From Streptomyces fuscichromogenes (GTDB taxonomy: Bacteria; Actinomycetota; Actinomycetes; Streptomycetales; Streptomycetaceae): a stretch of DNA of 64,000 bases. Both the position numbers and the translations under genes were made by a program. The stretch's first letter is position 1; every line of letters starts with the position of its first letter. The stretch covers positions 1 to 64,000 of the forward strand of contig NZ_BMML01000032.1 in the NCBI RefSeq assembly GCF_014645815.1. Reading direction: 5' to 3'. Positions 1 through 8,786 of this stretch are shown in pieces. The notes beneath the pieces were generated by a model. It was not told the origin of the DNA. It saw only the letters and a list, made by a program, of their open reading frames with translations, and made no database searches.

Positions 1-96
1 CAGGACCAGAACCACGTCCCCGCGCCACGAGTTGAGCCGCTCCAGGAACTCGAAGTCCTCACCACGCCGGGGATGGAACGGATGGATCAGCCGCAC
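1..96 (-). CDS. N-terminus of a DUF5372-like IS-associated protein (runs off left edge)
   Basis: The minus strand reads, from a GTG at 96, VRLIHPFHPRRGEDFEFLE and continues in frame to the window edge. The RxxHPFHP...G.EFEF pattern is that of small proteins (DUF5372-like) often found beside transposase genes in Streptomyces. Only about 32 residues are visible, the frame is also open upstream of the GTG, and the function is unknown. It abuts the IS3 remnant, so it may belong to another mobile element. Confidence 0.4.
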   Translation of the reverse strand, partial: MRLIHPFHPRRGEDFEFLERLNSWRGDVVLVL

Positions 97-129
97 ACGT
101 CCGTCGTCATCGCGGGAAACGAGCGCATT

Positions 130-356
130 CGACGGTGAATGCCAACGCGATGGCCGAGGCCCTCAACGGCTCTTTCAAGGCCGAGCTGATCGAGCACCAA
201 GGTCCCTGGCGTCACGCTGACCAGGTCGAACACGCCGTCGTCCCATGGGTCGGCTGGTACAACACCGAGCGCCTGCACTCCGCCCTCGGCTACCTCCCAC
301 CCGAGGAATCCGAGACCCAGCACTACCGATCCCAGACAGCCCTCACCGTCGCCTGA
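130..356 (+). pseudogene. IS3-family transposase OrfB, C-terminal remnant
   Basis: The reading frame gives NAMAEALNGSFKAELI, then a WYNTERLHSALGYLPPEE block about 40 residues later. These are the last motifs of the IS3-family integrase core, including the third catalytic acidic residue region. Everything upstream of the NAMAEALN motif (roughly 220 or more residues) is missing and replaced by unrelated sequence, so this is a 5'-deleted remnant and not active. It marks the left border of the catabolic island. Confidence 0.8.
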
Positions 357-393
357 AACCACGAAAACCGGCCGCTACGAAACTCGGGTCAGC

Positions 394-994
394 TCACACG
401 TCCGTGATCACGATGGGGCTGCCCGGAGTACAAGTCTCGGTCAGATGAGTGGAGAGCCCTCTACAGCTGACGATGTGTCCGTGCTGTGCGTAGCGGGCCG
501 TGGTGTCGTAGGGCGAGACGAACACCCGGGACGAGGGCGGCAGCCCTGGACCGTCGTCCTCAGCGGTGCGCCAGAGCAGGCGTCCTGCGGCGTCATGGTG
601 GTAGTTCTGCACCATGACGCCGCAGCGCCTGGACGCGGGGGCCGAACACCCGGCCTTTCCCGTTTCAGTAGAGGTGTTCCAGGAGCAGGACGGCGTCGTT
701 GCAGGTGGCGAGGATCCTGCGTCTTGGGCTTGGTGGGGTTCTCGCCCAGGCGGACCGGCTGGCCGTAGCGGCGCCCCCACTCCTCGTCGACCAACCCGTC
801 CAGCAGGTGGCCAGTTGGGCGGGCGAGAGGCCCGGACGCCCGTCTCGCGGGTACCAGTCGGCGAAGTCCTCGTCGCGCCACAGCCCATCGAGGCGGTCGC
901 GCACCCATATCGCTGTCGCTCCGTCCGGGGTGCTCGCCCGCGCGACCTGGGCAGTCAGAGGCGGGACCTGCGCACCGGAACGGGGGCTGAGGGA
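394..994 (-). pseudogene. IS1182-type transposase, degenerate remnant
   Basis: Two separate pieces of one transposase can be read on the minus strand. Near 994-800 an N-terminal piece contains VRDRLDGLWRDEDFADWYPRDGRPGLSP. A later piece in another frame contains YGQPVRLGENPTKPKTR. The piece ending at 394 contains YDTTARYAQHGH and THLTETCTPGSPIVITDV, which match the middle of the DDE domain. The pieces lie in different frames, with a deletion between them and no C-terminus. It is a decayed insertion sequence at the edge of the aromatic operon. Confidence 0.7.
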
Positions 995-1134
995 CAACGA
1001 GCACCTCGACAGCTGTATCGGTCATCGAAACTGCCCGAGCGTGCCCGCTGATCACGCTGCCGTACCACGAAACGCCAAGATTCCCGACAGAGTCAAGCCA
1101 ATGCCTGTTGCCGGCGTTCTCGTTCTCGAGGTGG

Positions 1135-2358
1135 TCACACCTTCGCCGCGCTCGACAGGAGAGTCTCCACGATCGCTGTGGCCGCCGCGTAAGATCCATC
1201 CTGGTTGACCAGGCGGCGCACCCGGCTGAAGAGACGTCCCTGGTCACGCCCCATCACGCCCACGAGCTGGCCGGCCCCATCTCCGAAGAAGACCAGATCG
1301 GGGTCTCCCTCCTCGTCGCGGGAGAGAATCTCGACGTGGAGCTCGTCGGCCACTCCGCAGAACTGGAACCGGTGGTCGTAGAGGTCCATCCAGAAGTAGG
1401 GCACCGCCACGTACGGGACCGGCTCCTCGGCGACCGCGTTGCGGCCAGCGCGCTCGCCCTGATTCATGGCGTTCGTCCAGTTCTCCTCGCGCGTCAGGAG
1501 ACCGTGGGAGGGGTTGGGCCAGGAGGCGACGTCACCGGCTGCGAAGACTCCCGAGGCGGCCTGCATCGTCACATCGCACACGATGCTGCCATCAGTCCCC
1601 ATTCGCAGCCCGGAGTCTCGCAGCCACGCTGTGGCTGGACGTGATCCGATGCCGAGCACGACGAGATCGGCGCTCAGCTTCGATCCGTCTGCCAGGTCGA
1701 CGAGTGCGCTGTCGCCGCTTGCGCGTAGGGCCTTGACCGTGGTGGTGAGGCGTACGGAGACCCCATGTCGTTCGTGCAGACGCGTCATCTTCTCGCCGAT
1801 CGTCTGGCCGAAGGCTCGAGCGAGTGGAGCCGTCTCGCGCACGATGAGGGTGGCCTCTGCTCCACGGCGTCGAGCTGCGGCGGCAACCTCGCTGCCGATG
1901 AGTCCACCGCCGATGACAACGACATGTCGCGCGTCGCGGAGCGCTGCAGCAATGCGTTGCGCGTCGTCCCATGTCCGGACCGTGACCACACGATCCGTCG
2001 GCCCCTCGGTCTGGAGCTGGATCGGTGCGGATCCGGTGGCGATGACCAGTGAGCCGTAGGAGATGTCGCCGGCTGTGGTGGTCAGAATCCTGTTGGAAAC
2101 ATCGAGTGCGATGGCTTCGACCCCGAGGCGAAGGTCGACGTCGAGGCTGTCGCTGAAGTGCTTGAGTTCGCGCAGCAGGACGATCTTCGGCTCGTCGCCA
2201 TGCAGGTGCTCCTTGGAGAGCGGCGGCCGGTCGTACGGCGGGTGGACCTCCGCGCCGATCATCGTGATGCGACCCGTGAAGCCTTCGCGTCGAGCGCCTT
2301 CCGCGGCGTGAACTCCCGCGAGCGAGGCGCCGACGATGACGAGGTGGTCGTGAAGCAT
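1135..2358 (-). CDS. NAD(P)H-dependent ferredoxin reductase of the dioxygenase system
   Basis: A 407-residue FAD flavoprotein of the BphA4/rubredoxin-reductase type, predicted to pass electrons from NAD(P)H to the Rieske ferredoxin at 8448-8786. Visible features are an FAD-binding GASLAG at 10-15, the PPYDRPPLSKE segment at 40-50, an NAD-binding GGGLIGSE at 150-157, GDVASW at 275-280 and ENWTNAMNQG at 292-301. Length fits the family. It lies in the same orientation as the oxygenase genes but is cut off from them by the IS630-type element at 2452-3599, so its transcription may now be independent or weakened. Cytosolic. Family is clear; partner is inferred from context. Confidence 0.9.
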   Translation of the reverse strand: MLHDHLVIVGASLAGVHAAEGARREGFTGRITMIGAEVHPPYDRPPLSKEHLHGDEPKIVLLRELKHFSDSLDVDLRLGVEAIALDVSNRILTTTAGDISYGSLVIATGSAPIQLQTEGPTDRVVTVRTWDDAQRIAAALRDARHVVVIGGGLIGSEVAAAARRRGAEATLIVRETAPLARAFGQTIGEKMTRLHERHGVSVRLTTTVKALRASGDSALVDLADGSKLSADLVVLGIGSRPATAWLRDSGLRMGTDGSIVCDVTMQAASGVFAAGDVASWPNPSHGLLTREENWTNAMNQGERAGRNAVAEEPVPYVAVPYFWMDLYDHRFQFCGVADELHVEILSRDEEGDPDLVFFGDGAGQLVGVMGRDQGRLFSRVRRLVNQDGSYAAATAIVETLLSSAAKV

Positions 2359-2451
2359 GGTGTGTCTCCTACTGGTTGAAGCAGACGCGGGGCGTCGTTC
2401 GGCTGGGGTTGATTCGGTCTGGGAGGTCAGCCCAACCGGGTCCGATCGCTA

Positions 2452-3599
2452 CTGAGGTTTTCGGTTCGGGGTGACCTCACGACGGGGCTGGTCTGAGGCC
2501 GGTCTCAGCTATGAAACCGTCGTGCAGACCGTGCTGGTACCGCATCCGGTTCAGGCGGGTGCGGGCCGTGCGGCCAGCTCGTCGAGGCTGGACGCAGCGA
2601 GGTTGCCCAGGCTGTTCTCCGGATGTACCCACGCCTTCGGCCGGGTTGAGGCCGGGTGTGTACGAAGGGAACCGGAAGTCGGTCAGCCGCTTCCGGGCCT
2701 CGATCAATTCACGCATCGTGGCGTCGACGTGATGGGGGTAGTTGTCCCACACCAGCACGACCGGCCCGCCAAGCTGCTGGTGAGCTGCATCCAGCAACGC
2801 GGCGAAGTAGTCCTTCTCGCGAAGGCCCTTCCGCTCGCCCTTGCGGCCGTGGTGCACCAGCATCCGGAGGATGAGGCGGATGTGTTGGCCCGGGCTGTGG
2901 CATACCAGGTCGGCGAGTGAGATACGTCCCGAGCCCCCAGCTCGGACGGTGATGCGGAGCGTATGGCCGCGCCGGGACCAGGTCCGGGCCTTGGGCGACC
3001 GGAGCACCTGGCCCGACTCATCCGCGAACCACAGCCACGCGTCCTGGTCACTCACCGTCTTTCCACCCGCGGCCATGGCTCCCTCATCCAGGTGGTCACC
3101 TCCTCGTCGCGCTCGGCGGCCCCGCGCATGGGGACCCGCACCGTGAAGCCCATCTGATGCAGGATGCGCCAGGTCTGTGCCGGGCTGAAGTGGACCTGGA
3201 AGCGCCGCGCGATCACTGTGGCCACCCGGGTCAGGGTCCAGCGTTGATCCTTCACCCAACCGTGCGCGGCCGGCCCCTTGTCCAGCTCGGCTGCCAGCCA
3301 GGCCCGCCAGTGGGGCGTCATCCGCGACGGCCACCCCGACGCCCCCTTGAGCCGCAGGGTCTGCAGGCCGCCCTCCCGCCAGCGAGCATGCCGGGCATAC
3401 GTGGACGTCAGGGGGACCCGTATTCGTCGCGCGATCTGCGGCGGCGTCACACCTCGCGCGAAAAGCTCGGTGGCCTCGAACCGCACTTGCTCCAGCCGAA
3501 CCCGCTGCTTCGCGGTCAGACCGCCCCCATCGGGATGTCACATGACGCTGGGATTGACTCACCAGCGGGATCGCCGTCACTCTGGGCCGAAACCCTCAG
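2452..3599 (-). mobile_element. Complete IS630-type insertion sequence flanked by TA
   Basis: The ends are imperfect inverted repeats. The left end at 2452 reads CTGAGGTTTTCGG...GTGAC. The complement of the right end at 3599 reads CTGAGGGTTTCGG...GTGAC. 19 of 24 positions match. TA dinucleotides lie immediately outside both ends (2450-2451 and 3600-3601), as expected for IS630/Tc1-type insertion at TA. The element is 1148 bp and carries one broken transposase gene. It interrupts the leftward aromatic operon. Confidence 0.8.
2480..3541 (-). pseudogene. IS630-family transposase, frameshifted
   Basis: The N-terminal half (about 3541-3065) has a winged-helix region, VTPPQIARRIRVPLTSTYA, and a segment WTLTRVATVIARRF. 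The catalytic half follows in another frame from about 3070, with WLWFADESGQ, VLVWDNYPHHVDATMRELI and FPSYTPGLNPAEGV, the usual D-D-E pattern of IS630. After NPAEGV the frame shifts again for about 25 residues before RLNRMRYQHGL. At least three indels are needed to restore one protein, unless programmed frameshifting joins the first two parts. It is probably inactive. Confidence 0.8.
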
Positions 3600-4012
3600 T
3601 AACGGGCTACGAGGTCAGGCTGCGGCGTCGACGTCTTGATCGCGGCGCCGATGAATGGCTCCATCTCCCGGCGCAGCCGCTCGGCGTCCTGGCCCCAGCC
3701 GGCCAGGTACCACCGCTGCCGGCCGGGGTCGGGGACGCTCTCGATGAAAGCATGCGCGATGTCCGCTTGGTCGTCGTCGAAGCACCATACGACGGACTCC
3801 CGCTCGCTGACGACCTTGCCGTTCTCGACGACGACCTGACGGTCGTGCAGTCGGACGCCGGAACTCAGCGTGCGTACGGGGGATGCGACCACCTCGCCGT
3901 GGCAGCTGGTCGCGAACTCCGTGGCTTCCTCCTCGATGGCGAAGACCTCCACCGGCATGCCAGGTCGAGCCACGACGTACACGGTGTCCTGGGGTGAGGC
4001 CTGGTGGGGCAT
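3596..4012 (-). CDS. Orphan protein of the dioxygenase operon, 3' end altered by IS insertion
   Basis: A 138-residue soluble protein with no recognised family. It lacks a signal peptide and membrane segments and is rich in acidic residues. Its ATG lies 2 bp after the stop of the aldo/keto reductase, so it is translationally coupled in the oxygenase operon. The last sense codon (TAC) straddles the IS junction at 3600-3601 and the TGA stop comes from the inverted repeat of the IS630-type element. The natural C-terminus has therefore been replaced, and the original length is unknown. A role in the aromatic pathway is inferred only from position. Confidence 0.6.
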   Translation of the reverse strand: MPHQASPQDTVYVVARPGMPVEVFAIEEEATEFATSCHGEVVASPVRTLSSGVRLHDRQVVVENGKVVSERESVVWCFDDDQADIAHAFIESVPDPGRQRWYLAGWGQDAERLRREMEPFIGAAIKTSTPQPDLVARY

Positions 4013-4014
4013 GG

Positions 4015-5067
4015 TCAGATCCTTTCCAGTGAGTCCGTCTCATCGGTCTGGTTGCAGTTCTGCACGGTGTCGAGGTGCGCGACCGACGTCGCGCCGATGA
4101 GCGCACGCTCGAGGGTCTTGAGCCCGGCGGGGGTAAGGGTGGCGGCGGCTCCGTCGACCGCGTCTTGCAAGTGGGCGGGCGACGTGGCTCCGACGGCGGC
4201 GGCGGAGACGTCGCGTTGGTGCAGCAGCCAGGCAATTGCGGCCTGGGCGGCGCTGAGGCCGAGTGACTGTGCCGCCGTTTCGAAGCGACCCGCGACAGCG
4301 ACTTCCGCCGGGGAGAATCGCTCCCCGCCCCACCGCGCGGAACCCGACCAGGCGCGCGCTGCGCTCGCCTCGCCCGAGAGCAGACCCATGGCCAGCGGGC
4401 TGTAGGCGACGAGGCCCATGCCCCGCCTTCGAACAGTGGGGACGAGGTCTGCCTCCACATCGCGGTTGGCTGCGTTGTAGTGCACCTGGGTGACGACCGG
4501 CGGATGCAGTCCCTCCGTCAGGGCGGCAGCGGACAAGTCTTCGAGCTCGGTCGCCGAGTAGTTCGCGACGCCCCAACAGCCGACGTCACCGGATCGAATG
4601 AGCGAGTCGAACGCGGCGATCGTCTCCAGGATCGGCGTGGTCGGGTCTGGCAGATGCGCGTAGTAGACGTCGATACGGTCGCGGCTGAGGCGCCGCAGGC
4701 TGCTGTGGGCCTGCTCCATGATGTGCGCTGGGTCCAACCGGCCCTGCCAGGGCTGTGAGCTGCGAGCGTCTCCGAGGAGCTCTCCTACCTTCGTTGCCAC
4801 GGTGATGCGCTCGCCCAGACCGCGCACCGCATTGCCGATGATCTCCTCAGCGGAGTCGCGCTCGCGCCACGAGGGGAGACCAGGACGGTCGTAGTCCGGC
4901 TGACTCCCATAGGAGTTCGCGGTGTCGATGTGGGTGACGCCCAGGTCGACCGCGAAACGTACATAGTCTGCGGCGTGCTCCACGAGAGGCGATACCCCGA
5001 ACGTTGCCGTGCCCAGCGCGATGCGTGACACCTGCGGGCCACCAACGCCCAAACCTACGCTCTGCAT
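4015..5067 (-). CDS. Aldo/keto reductase in the aromatic operon
   Basis: A 350-residue NAD(P)H-dependent (beta/alpha)8 barrel reductase. The AKR tetrad is visible: D48 and Y53 in HIDTANSYG, K93 in VATKVGEL and H138 in YYAHLPD. A C-terminal cofactor-binding segment AAVGATSPAHLQDA is also present. The ATG at 5067 is chosen because it begins the family N-terminus and is preceded by GAAGGACG; the open frame continues far upstream without family sequence. It lies between the oxygenase alpha subunit and the orphan protein. No classical cis-dihydrodiol dehydrogenase is seen in the cluster, so this enzyme may oxidise the diol or reduce an aldehyde intermediate; both are inference. Confidence 0.85.
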   Translation of the reverse strand: MQSVGLGVGGPQVSRIALGTATFGVSPLVEHAADYVRFAVDLGVTHIDTANSYGSQPDYDRPGLPSWRERDSAEEIIGNAVRGLGERITVATKVGELLGDARSSQPWQGRLDPAHIMEQAHSSLRRLSRDRIDVYYAHLPDPTTPILETIAAFDSLIRSGDVGCWGVANYSATELEDLSAAALTEGLHPPVVTQVHYNAANRDVEADLVPTVRRRGMGLVAYSPLAMGLLSGEASAARAWSGSARWGGERFSPAEVAVAGRFETAAQSLGLSAAQAAIAWLLHQRDVSAAAVGATSPAHLQDAVDGAAATLTPAGLKTLERALIGATSVAHLDTVQNCNQTDETDSLERI

Positions 5068-5150
5068 GCTGAAAAAGCCCGTCCTTCGATCTCCATCACA
5101 ACGGCCGGAGGAGGGACGCCCCGATGCGCCGGTGTCCCTCCTCACGCTTC

Positions 5151-6434
5151 TCACATCTCGGCGGTGGTGCCCTCGTAGACGGCGGTCTGCGGTTCCAGCG
5201 AGATGTCCGCCCACGAGCCGGCGTTCATGAACTCCTGGTAGCGCAGATAGAACGCGCGCTGGTTGTGCTCGGATACGAACCGGTCGGTGACCATGCCGGG
5301 GTAGACATCGTGCGGTCCGGCGTTGCCGAGCCCCATGTTCAGCAGCTGCTCCTGTTGCGCGCCGATGAAAGTCGCACCGGAGTTCGAAACCTGTCGCCAG
5401 TTGTCGATGTCGTCGGCCTCGAAGGTGCCGGCCGCGCCGTTCTGGGATGCGTGCTCCATGCGGAGGACGCGCTTCTCCTCCTCGGTCGCGTCCGCGGGAA
5501 CGAGAGCGAAGTGCCAAAACTCCGTCTGGAGCGGACCGCGCGGGATGGCAAGGCGCATGCCGAGCACGGTGTTCGGGAAGATGCTCGACGCCGACGCCGC
5601 GACGTTGTTGGCGCGGAACTCACCCAGCCGTTCGACCTCCTCGGCGGGCGCCTCGTGCCCCGTCGTCTCGAAGACGGCGATCTGGTGCCCGTTCACGAAG
5701 GCGTGCTTGGCCGGAACCGTCCAGTTCCACTCGTGGGTGTATCGCGTGGCGCCCATGACCCGCGCGAGCGCGTTCGAGGCGGAAGAGTGGGTGGTCGGTA
5801 CGTGGTACCAGTCAGAGCAGTTGTCGACCGAGGTCTTCCAGTTCACCGGCTGGATCCACTTCTGCGGACCGTACGCGATGAAGCCGGCCGGCCGGCGCTT
5901 GTACTCGGTGTCCAGGTACCACCGTGCATCCCCGAGGAAGTCCTCAAGGCTCGGTGCGTCGGGGGCCCAGGTCGCGAAGATCAGTCCGGCATAGGTCTCC
6001 ACGCGTGCTCGGCGCAGGCCCAGCTTCGTCTTGTCGAGCTTGTTGTCGTAGGCCTGCTCCTCGCCGGGCACGTACTCCAGCGCGCCGTCGAGCCCGTAGG
6101 TCCAGCCGTGGTACACACACATGAAGCTGGCGCAGTTGCCGTCGTCGGTGCGCGTCAGTCGCGCTCCGCGGTGGCGGCACACGTTGAGCATCGCGTTGAG
6201 ACCGCCCTGGCGGTCGCGGGTCAGGATGACCGGCTCCTCACCCATGTAGGTGTGGAAGAAGTCGCCGGGGTTCGGTACGAGGCTTTCGTGGCCGATCAGG
6301 AGCCAGGAGCGCCCAAAGACCTTCTCCATCTCCTCGCGGTAGATGGTCTCATCGGAATAGATCCGGGGATCGAGCGCTCCCGTCTCCGGGTCCAGGATCT
6401 TGTACTTCTTGGTGCTCGTGGTGGTGATGGTCAT
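5151..6434 (-). CDS. Aromatic ring-hydroxylating dioxygenase, alpha subunit
   Basis: A 427-residue catalytic subunit of a Rieske non-haem iron oxygenase, which adds O2 across an aromatic ring to give a cis-dihydrodiol. The Rieske cluster is C86-x-H88 (CRHRG) and C106-x2-H109 (CVYHGW). The mononuclear iron site is D208-W-Y-H211-x4-H216 (SDWYHVPTTH), with a DDIDNW motif at 341-346 that would supply the acidic ligand. Length is normal and all ligands are intact. The beta subunit gene lies 63 bp upstream. Substrate is not evident; aromatic acids or biphenyl-like compounds fit the neighbouring extradiol enzyme and hydrolases. Confidence 0.93.
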   Translation of the reverse strand: MTITTTSTKKYKILDPETGALDPRIYSDETIYREEMEKVFGRSWLLIGHESLVPNPGDFFHTYMGEEPVILTRDRQGGLNAMLNVCRHRGARLTRTDDGNCASFMCVYHGWTYGLDGALEYVPGEEQAYDNKLDKTKLGLRRARVETYAGLIFATWAPDAPSLEDFLGDARWYLDTEYKRRPAGFIAYGPQKWIQPVNWKTSVDNCSDWYHVPTTHSSASNALARVMGATRYTHEWNWTVPAKHAFVNGHQIAVFETTGHEAPAEEVERLGEFRANNVAASASSIFPNTVLGMRLAIPRGPLQTEFWHFALVPADATEEEKRVLRMEHASQNGAAGTFEADDIDNWRQVSNSGATFIGAQQEQLLNMGLGNAGPHDVYPGMVTDRFVSEHNQRAFYLRYQEFMNAGSWADISLEPQTAVYEGTTAEM

Positions 6435-6497
6435 GCGCTGCTCCGATTCGAGAAAGCAAGATGGGGCAGGCCGCAGCCTGCAAGAAGGCGTGGGGGC

Positions 6498-7055
6498 CTA
6501 GAAGAAGATGGAGATGTTCTTGTCGAGGATGACGTTGGCGTCGAGCACGATCGTGCGGTGCGCGATGCGCCACTCCGAGTCCTCGCGACGCAGGACGTCG
6601 GTGCGTGAGCCGGCGTAGATCGACTGGTCGACCTCGAGCTGGGACCGGTAGCAGATGAAGCCGGTCTTGGCGACGACCTCGTCCTCCCCAACCGTCTCGA
6701 TGACCAGGTTGCCCACCAGATGGCGGGTGCGCGACGGGGGCTCCTCGGCCCAGCCCATGCCGGACTCCAGACGCTGGAGGCGTACCTCCATCAGCTTGCG
6801 GTCGTCCTCGTAGTAGGGCAGATCGGTGCCGATGGGCGGGATCTCCCGGTGAGCCTCGCGCACGGGCACGTTCTTGCGCCGCGGCATGAAATACATCATG
6901 TCCTCGGTGAAGAGCGCGAACCACTCACGGAACCGACGGTCGTCGAGGAGCCACGCCTCCCGGATGTAGAAGTGATTCAGGTCGTTCCAGAGGCTCTGCG
7001 GGTCGAGGAAGGCAGTCTGGACCGATTCCCTCTGCTCTTCGCTGAACAAGGTCAT
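6498..7055 (-). CDS. Aromatic ring-hydroxylating dioxygenase, beta subunit
   Basis: A 185-residue small subunit of the NTF2-like fold, which packs with the alpha subunit into an a3b3 oxygenase. Typical blocks are LWNDLNHFYIREAWLLDDRRF, FTEDMMYFMP and TRTDVLRREDSEWRIAHR near the C-terminus. I place the start at 7055 (MTLFSEEQR) because AGGAG lies 6-7 bp upstream of it; an in-frame ATG at 7097 would add 14 residues but has no better site. It precedes the alpha subunit, the reverse of the most common order. Confidence 0.9.
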   Translation of the reverse strand: MTLFSEEQRESVQTAFLDPQSLWNDLNHFYIREAWLLDDRRFREWFALFTEDMMYFMPRRKNVPVREAHREIPPIGTDLPYYEDDRKLMEVRLQRLESGMGWAEEPPSRTRHLVGNLVIETVGEDEVVAKTGFICYRSQLEVDQSIYAGSRTDVLRREDSEWRIAHRTIVLDANVILDKNISIFF

Positions 7056-7102
7056 TTCGTTCTCCTGGGTCAATAGAGGGTGGGTCTGTGTCGCCATGCC
7101 AC

Positions 7103-8362
7103 TCAGCTCAGACGGACCTTGGGCAGGAAGAGGAGGCTGGCAAAGGTCATGACGGCGGCGACGATGACGAGTCCGCGGACGCCGCCGCCGTCCGCGTCGA
7201 CGATGTGCGGGGCGATGATCGCGACGAGCGTCGAGGCGACTGTCGCGCTACTGGAGGCGAGGTTGATGTCGCGGCCCGGGTTCGTGGACGGCTCGATGAC
7301 CTTCATCGCCATCGTCATGTAGAGCGTGATGCTCAAGCCCATGGCGATGCCCATGATGCCGTAGCCGACGTAGAGCAGCGGCAGACTCGAAGCCGTCAGC
7401 AGGAACAGGCCGCCGATGACAAAGAGCACGGCAGAGGCCCCGTACATCAGCCGCGGGTGGCCCACACGCTCCAGAAGGCGCGGAACAGCCAGGCTGACGA
7501 CGAACGCGATCCCGTTGAAGAGGACAAGGGCCTTGAAGGTGACGTCCGTCAGTGAAGCGGGGGCATCCTCAACGAAGTGGGCCGCAAGAAAGTAGGTGTA
7601 GGAATTGGCCACCGCCAAGAGCGAGAAGACCAGGACCGTGCTCGCGAGGAGCCAGGGAAGGCTCGGCATCCGCTTGCGGTCGATGTAGAAGCAGCTGAGC
7701 AGAGTACGGAAGGTGATCTTCACCTGCTCGGTCTGCACTCTGTCCTTGACGACGACGAGCAGGACCGACCCGGGAACGACCGCGAACAGTGCCGGCAGTA
7801 CGAACAGAAAGAAGGAGCTGGTCGGTCCCGACCGCGCCAGAAAGAGGCCGAGGATCGCGCCGGCGACAGTCGCGGCACCGAGCGCGCCGGCCGCGACGCT
7901 TTGAAGGGCCTCCGGCACCTGGTCCGCCACCATGGCGTAAAGAGCACCGATGCCCGTGCCGGCAGACATGGCGACAAGGATGAAGCCGATCCAGACGGCG
8001 GCGACGCTTCCGGCGGCGGCGAGGACCGCTGAACCCGCCGCGATGCCGACGAGTGACGCCAGGAACCACGGCCTGCGCATTCCGAATCGGCTGGTCGTGG
8101 CGTCACTGAGGGTTCCGATCACCACCAGGGGAATCAGCGCGCACAGCGAGGCCACCACGAGCATGTCGGAGAGCACCGCGGCCGATCTGGCCGGTGCGAT
8201 CTTCTCCAGCTTCAGAACGATCGAGATCGACAACGGCATCGTGAACGCCATCGAGATGCCGACGTAGCTCACGGCCAGTGTCGCGATGACTGCGATCGCC
8301 CGCGAGTGGCTTTCGGAGTGACCCGCTGGGCTCGATTGGGTGACGTCGATAGGAGTGGACAT
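7103..8362 (-). CDS. MFS transporter of the aromatic operon
   Basis: A 419-residue integral membrane protein with about 12 hydrophobic segments (for example AVIATLAVSYVGISMAF, IGFILVAMSAGTGIGALYA and VIAIIAPHIV near the end). It has an MFS-type loop, GTLSDATTSRFGMRRPW, near residue 75. It probably takes up the aromatic substrate or exports an intermediate. ATG at 8362 is favoured over a TTG 12 bp upstream because GGGG lies at suitable spacing. It sits between the Rieske ferredoxin and the oxygenase beta gene. Confidence 0.85.
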   Translation of the reverse strand: MSTPIDVTQSSPAGHSESHSRAIAVIATLAVSYVGISMAFTMPLSISIVLKLEKIAPARSAAVLSDMLVVASLCALIPLVVIGTLSDATTSRFGMRRPWFLASLVGIAAGSAVLAAAGSVAAVWIGFILVAMSAGTGIGALYAMVADQVPEALQSVAAGALGAATVAGAILGLFLARSGPTSSFFLFVLPALFAVVPGSVLLVVVKDRVQTEQVKITFRTLLSCFYIDRKRMPSLPWLLASTVLVFSLLAVANSYTYFLAAHFVEDAPASLTDVTFKALVLFNGIAFVVSLAVPRLLERVGHPRLMYGASAVLFVIGGLFLLTASSLPLLYVGYGIMGIAMGLSITLYMTMAMKVIEPSTNPGRDINLASSSATVASTLVAIIAPHIVDADGGGVRGLVIVAAVMTFASLLFLPKVRLS

Positions 8363-8447
8363 CTGTTGCCCCAAACTGTGACGTGGTGCAGGGGATGGAC
8401 GGGAGGGGATGCATGGCTATGGCCACCACGATCTGGGTGGTTGAGGC

Positions 8448-8786
8448 TTAGGCGTTACGTGAGGAGAAGTCGCCCCAGACCGTGCCGTCGTCGTCGACTC
8501 GGGCCGGGTAGGTGGCAAGTGGCTCGGTGGCCGGTGCGGTGAGGGCGGCTCCCGTTCTCACGCAGAACTTCGCAGCGTGCAAGACGCATTCGACGGCGCC
8601 GTCCTCGACGAAACCCTCGGACAGGGACGAGGTCGCATGCGTGCAGATGTCGTCGGTGATGAAGACCTCGTCACCTTGACGAAACACCGCGACCGGAGGT
8701 GTCAACGGATAGCGGTGCCCCTCCGTCTCGGAGAGGTCGCTCAGGGAACAGATGCGCTCCCACGTCACTGTTGCGTTGTCGGTCAT
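8448..8786 (-). CDS. Rieske-type ferredoxin of the dioxygenase
   Basis: A 112-residue [2Fe-2S] ferredoxin with C48-x-H50 (CTH) and C67-x2-H70 (CVLH) as cluster ligands. It carries electrons from the reductase (1135-2358) to the oxygenase alpha subunit. ATG at 8786 overlaps the stop of the upstream hydrolase (ATGA) and is preceded by GGAGAA; the open frame continues upstream only as a shadow of that gene. The presence of ferredoxin plus reductase makes this a three-component system. Confidence 0.92.
   Translation of the reverse strand: MTDNATVTWERICSLSDLSETEGHRYPLTPPVAVFRQGDEVFITDDICTHATSSLSEGFVEDGAVECVLHAAKFCVRTGAALTAPATEPLATYPARVDDDGTVWGDFSSRNA

Noticed and set aside
5124-6608. A 494-codon plus-strand frame over the oxygenase alpha gene
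   Set aside because: Antisense to a clear Rieske oxygenase; no family sequence and skewed composition.
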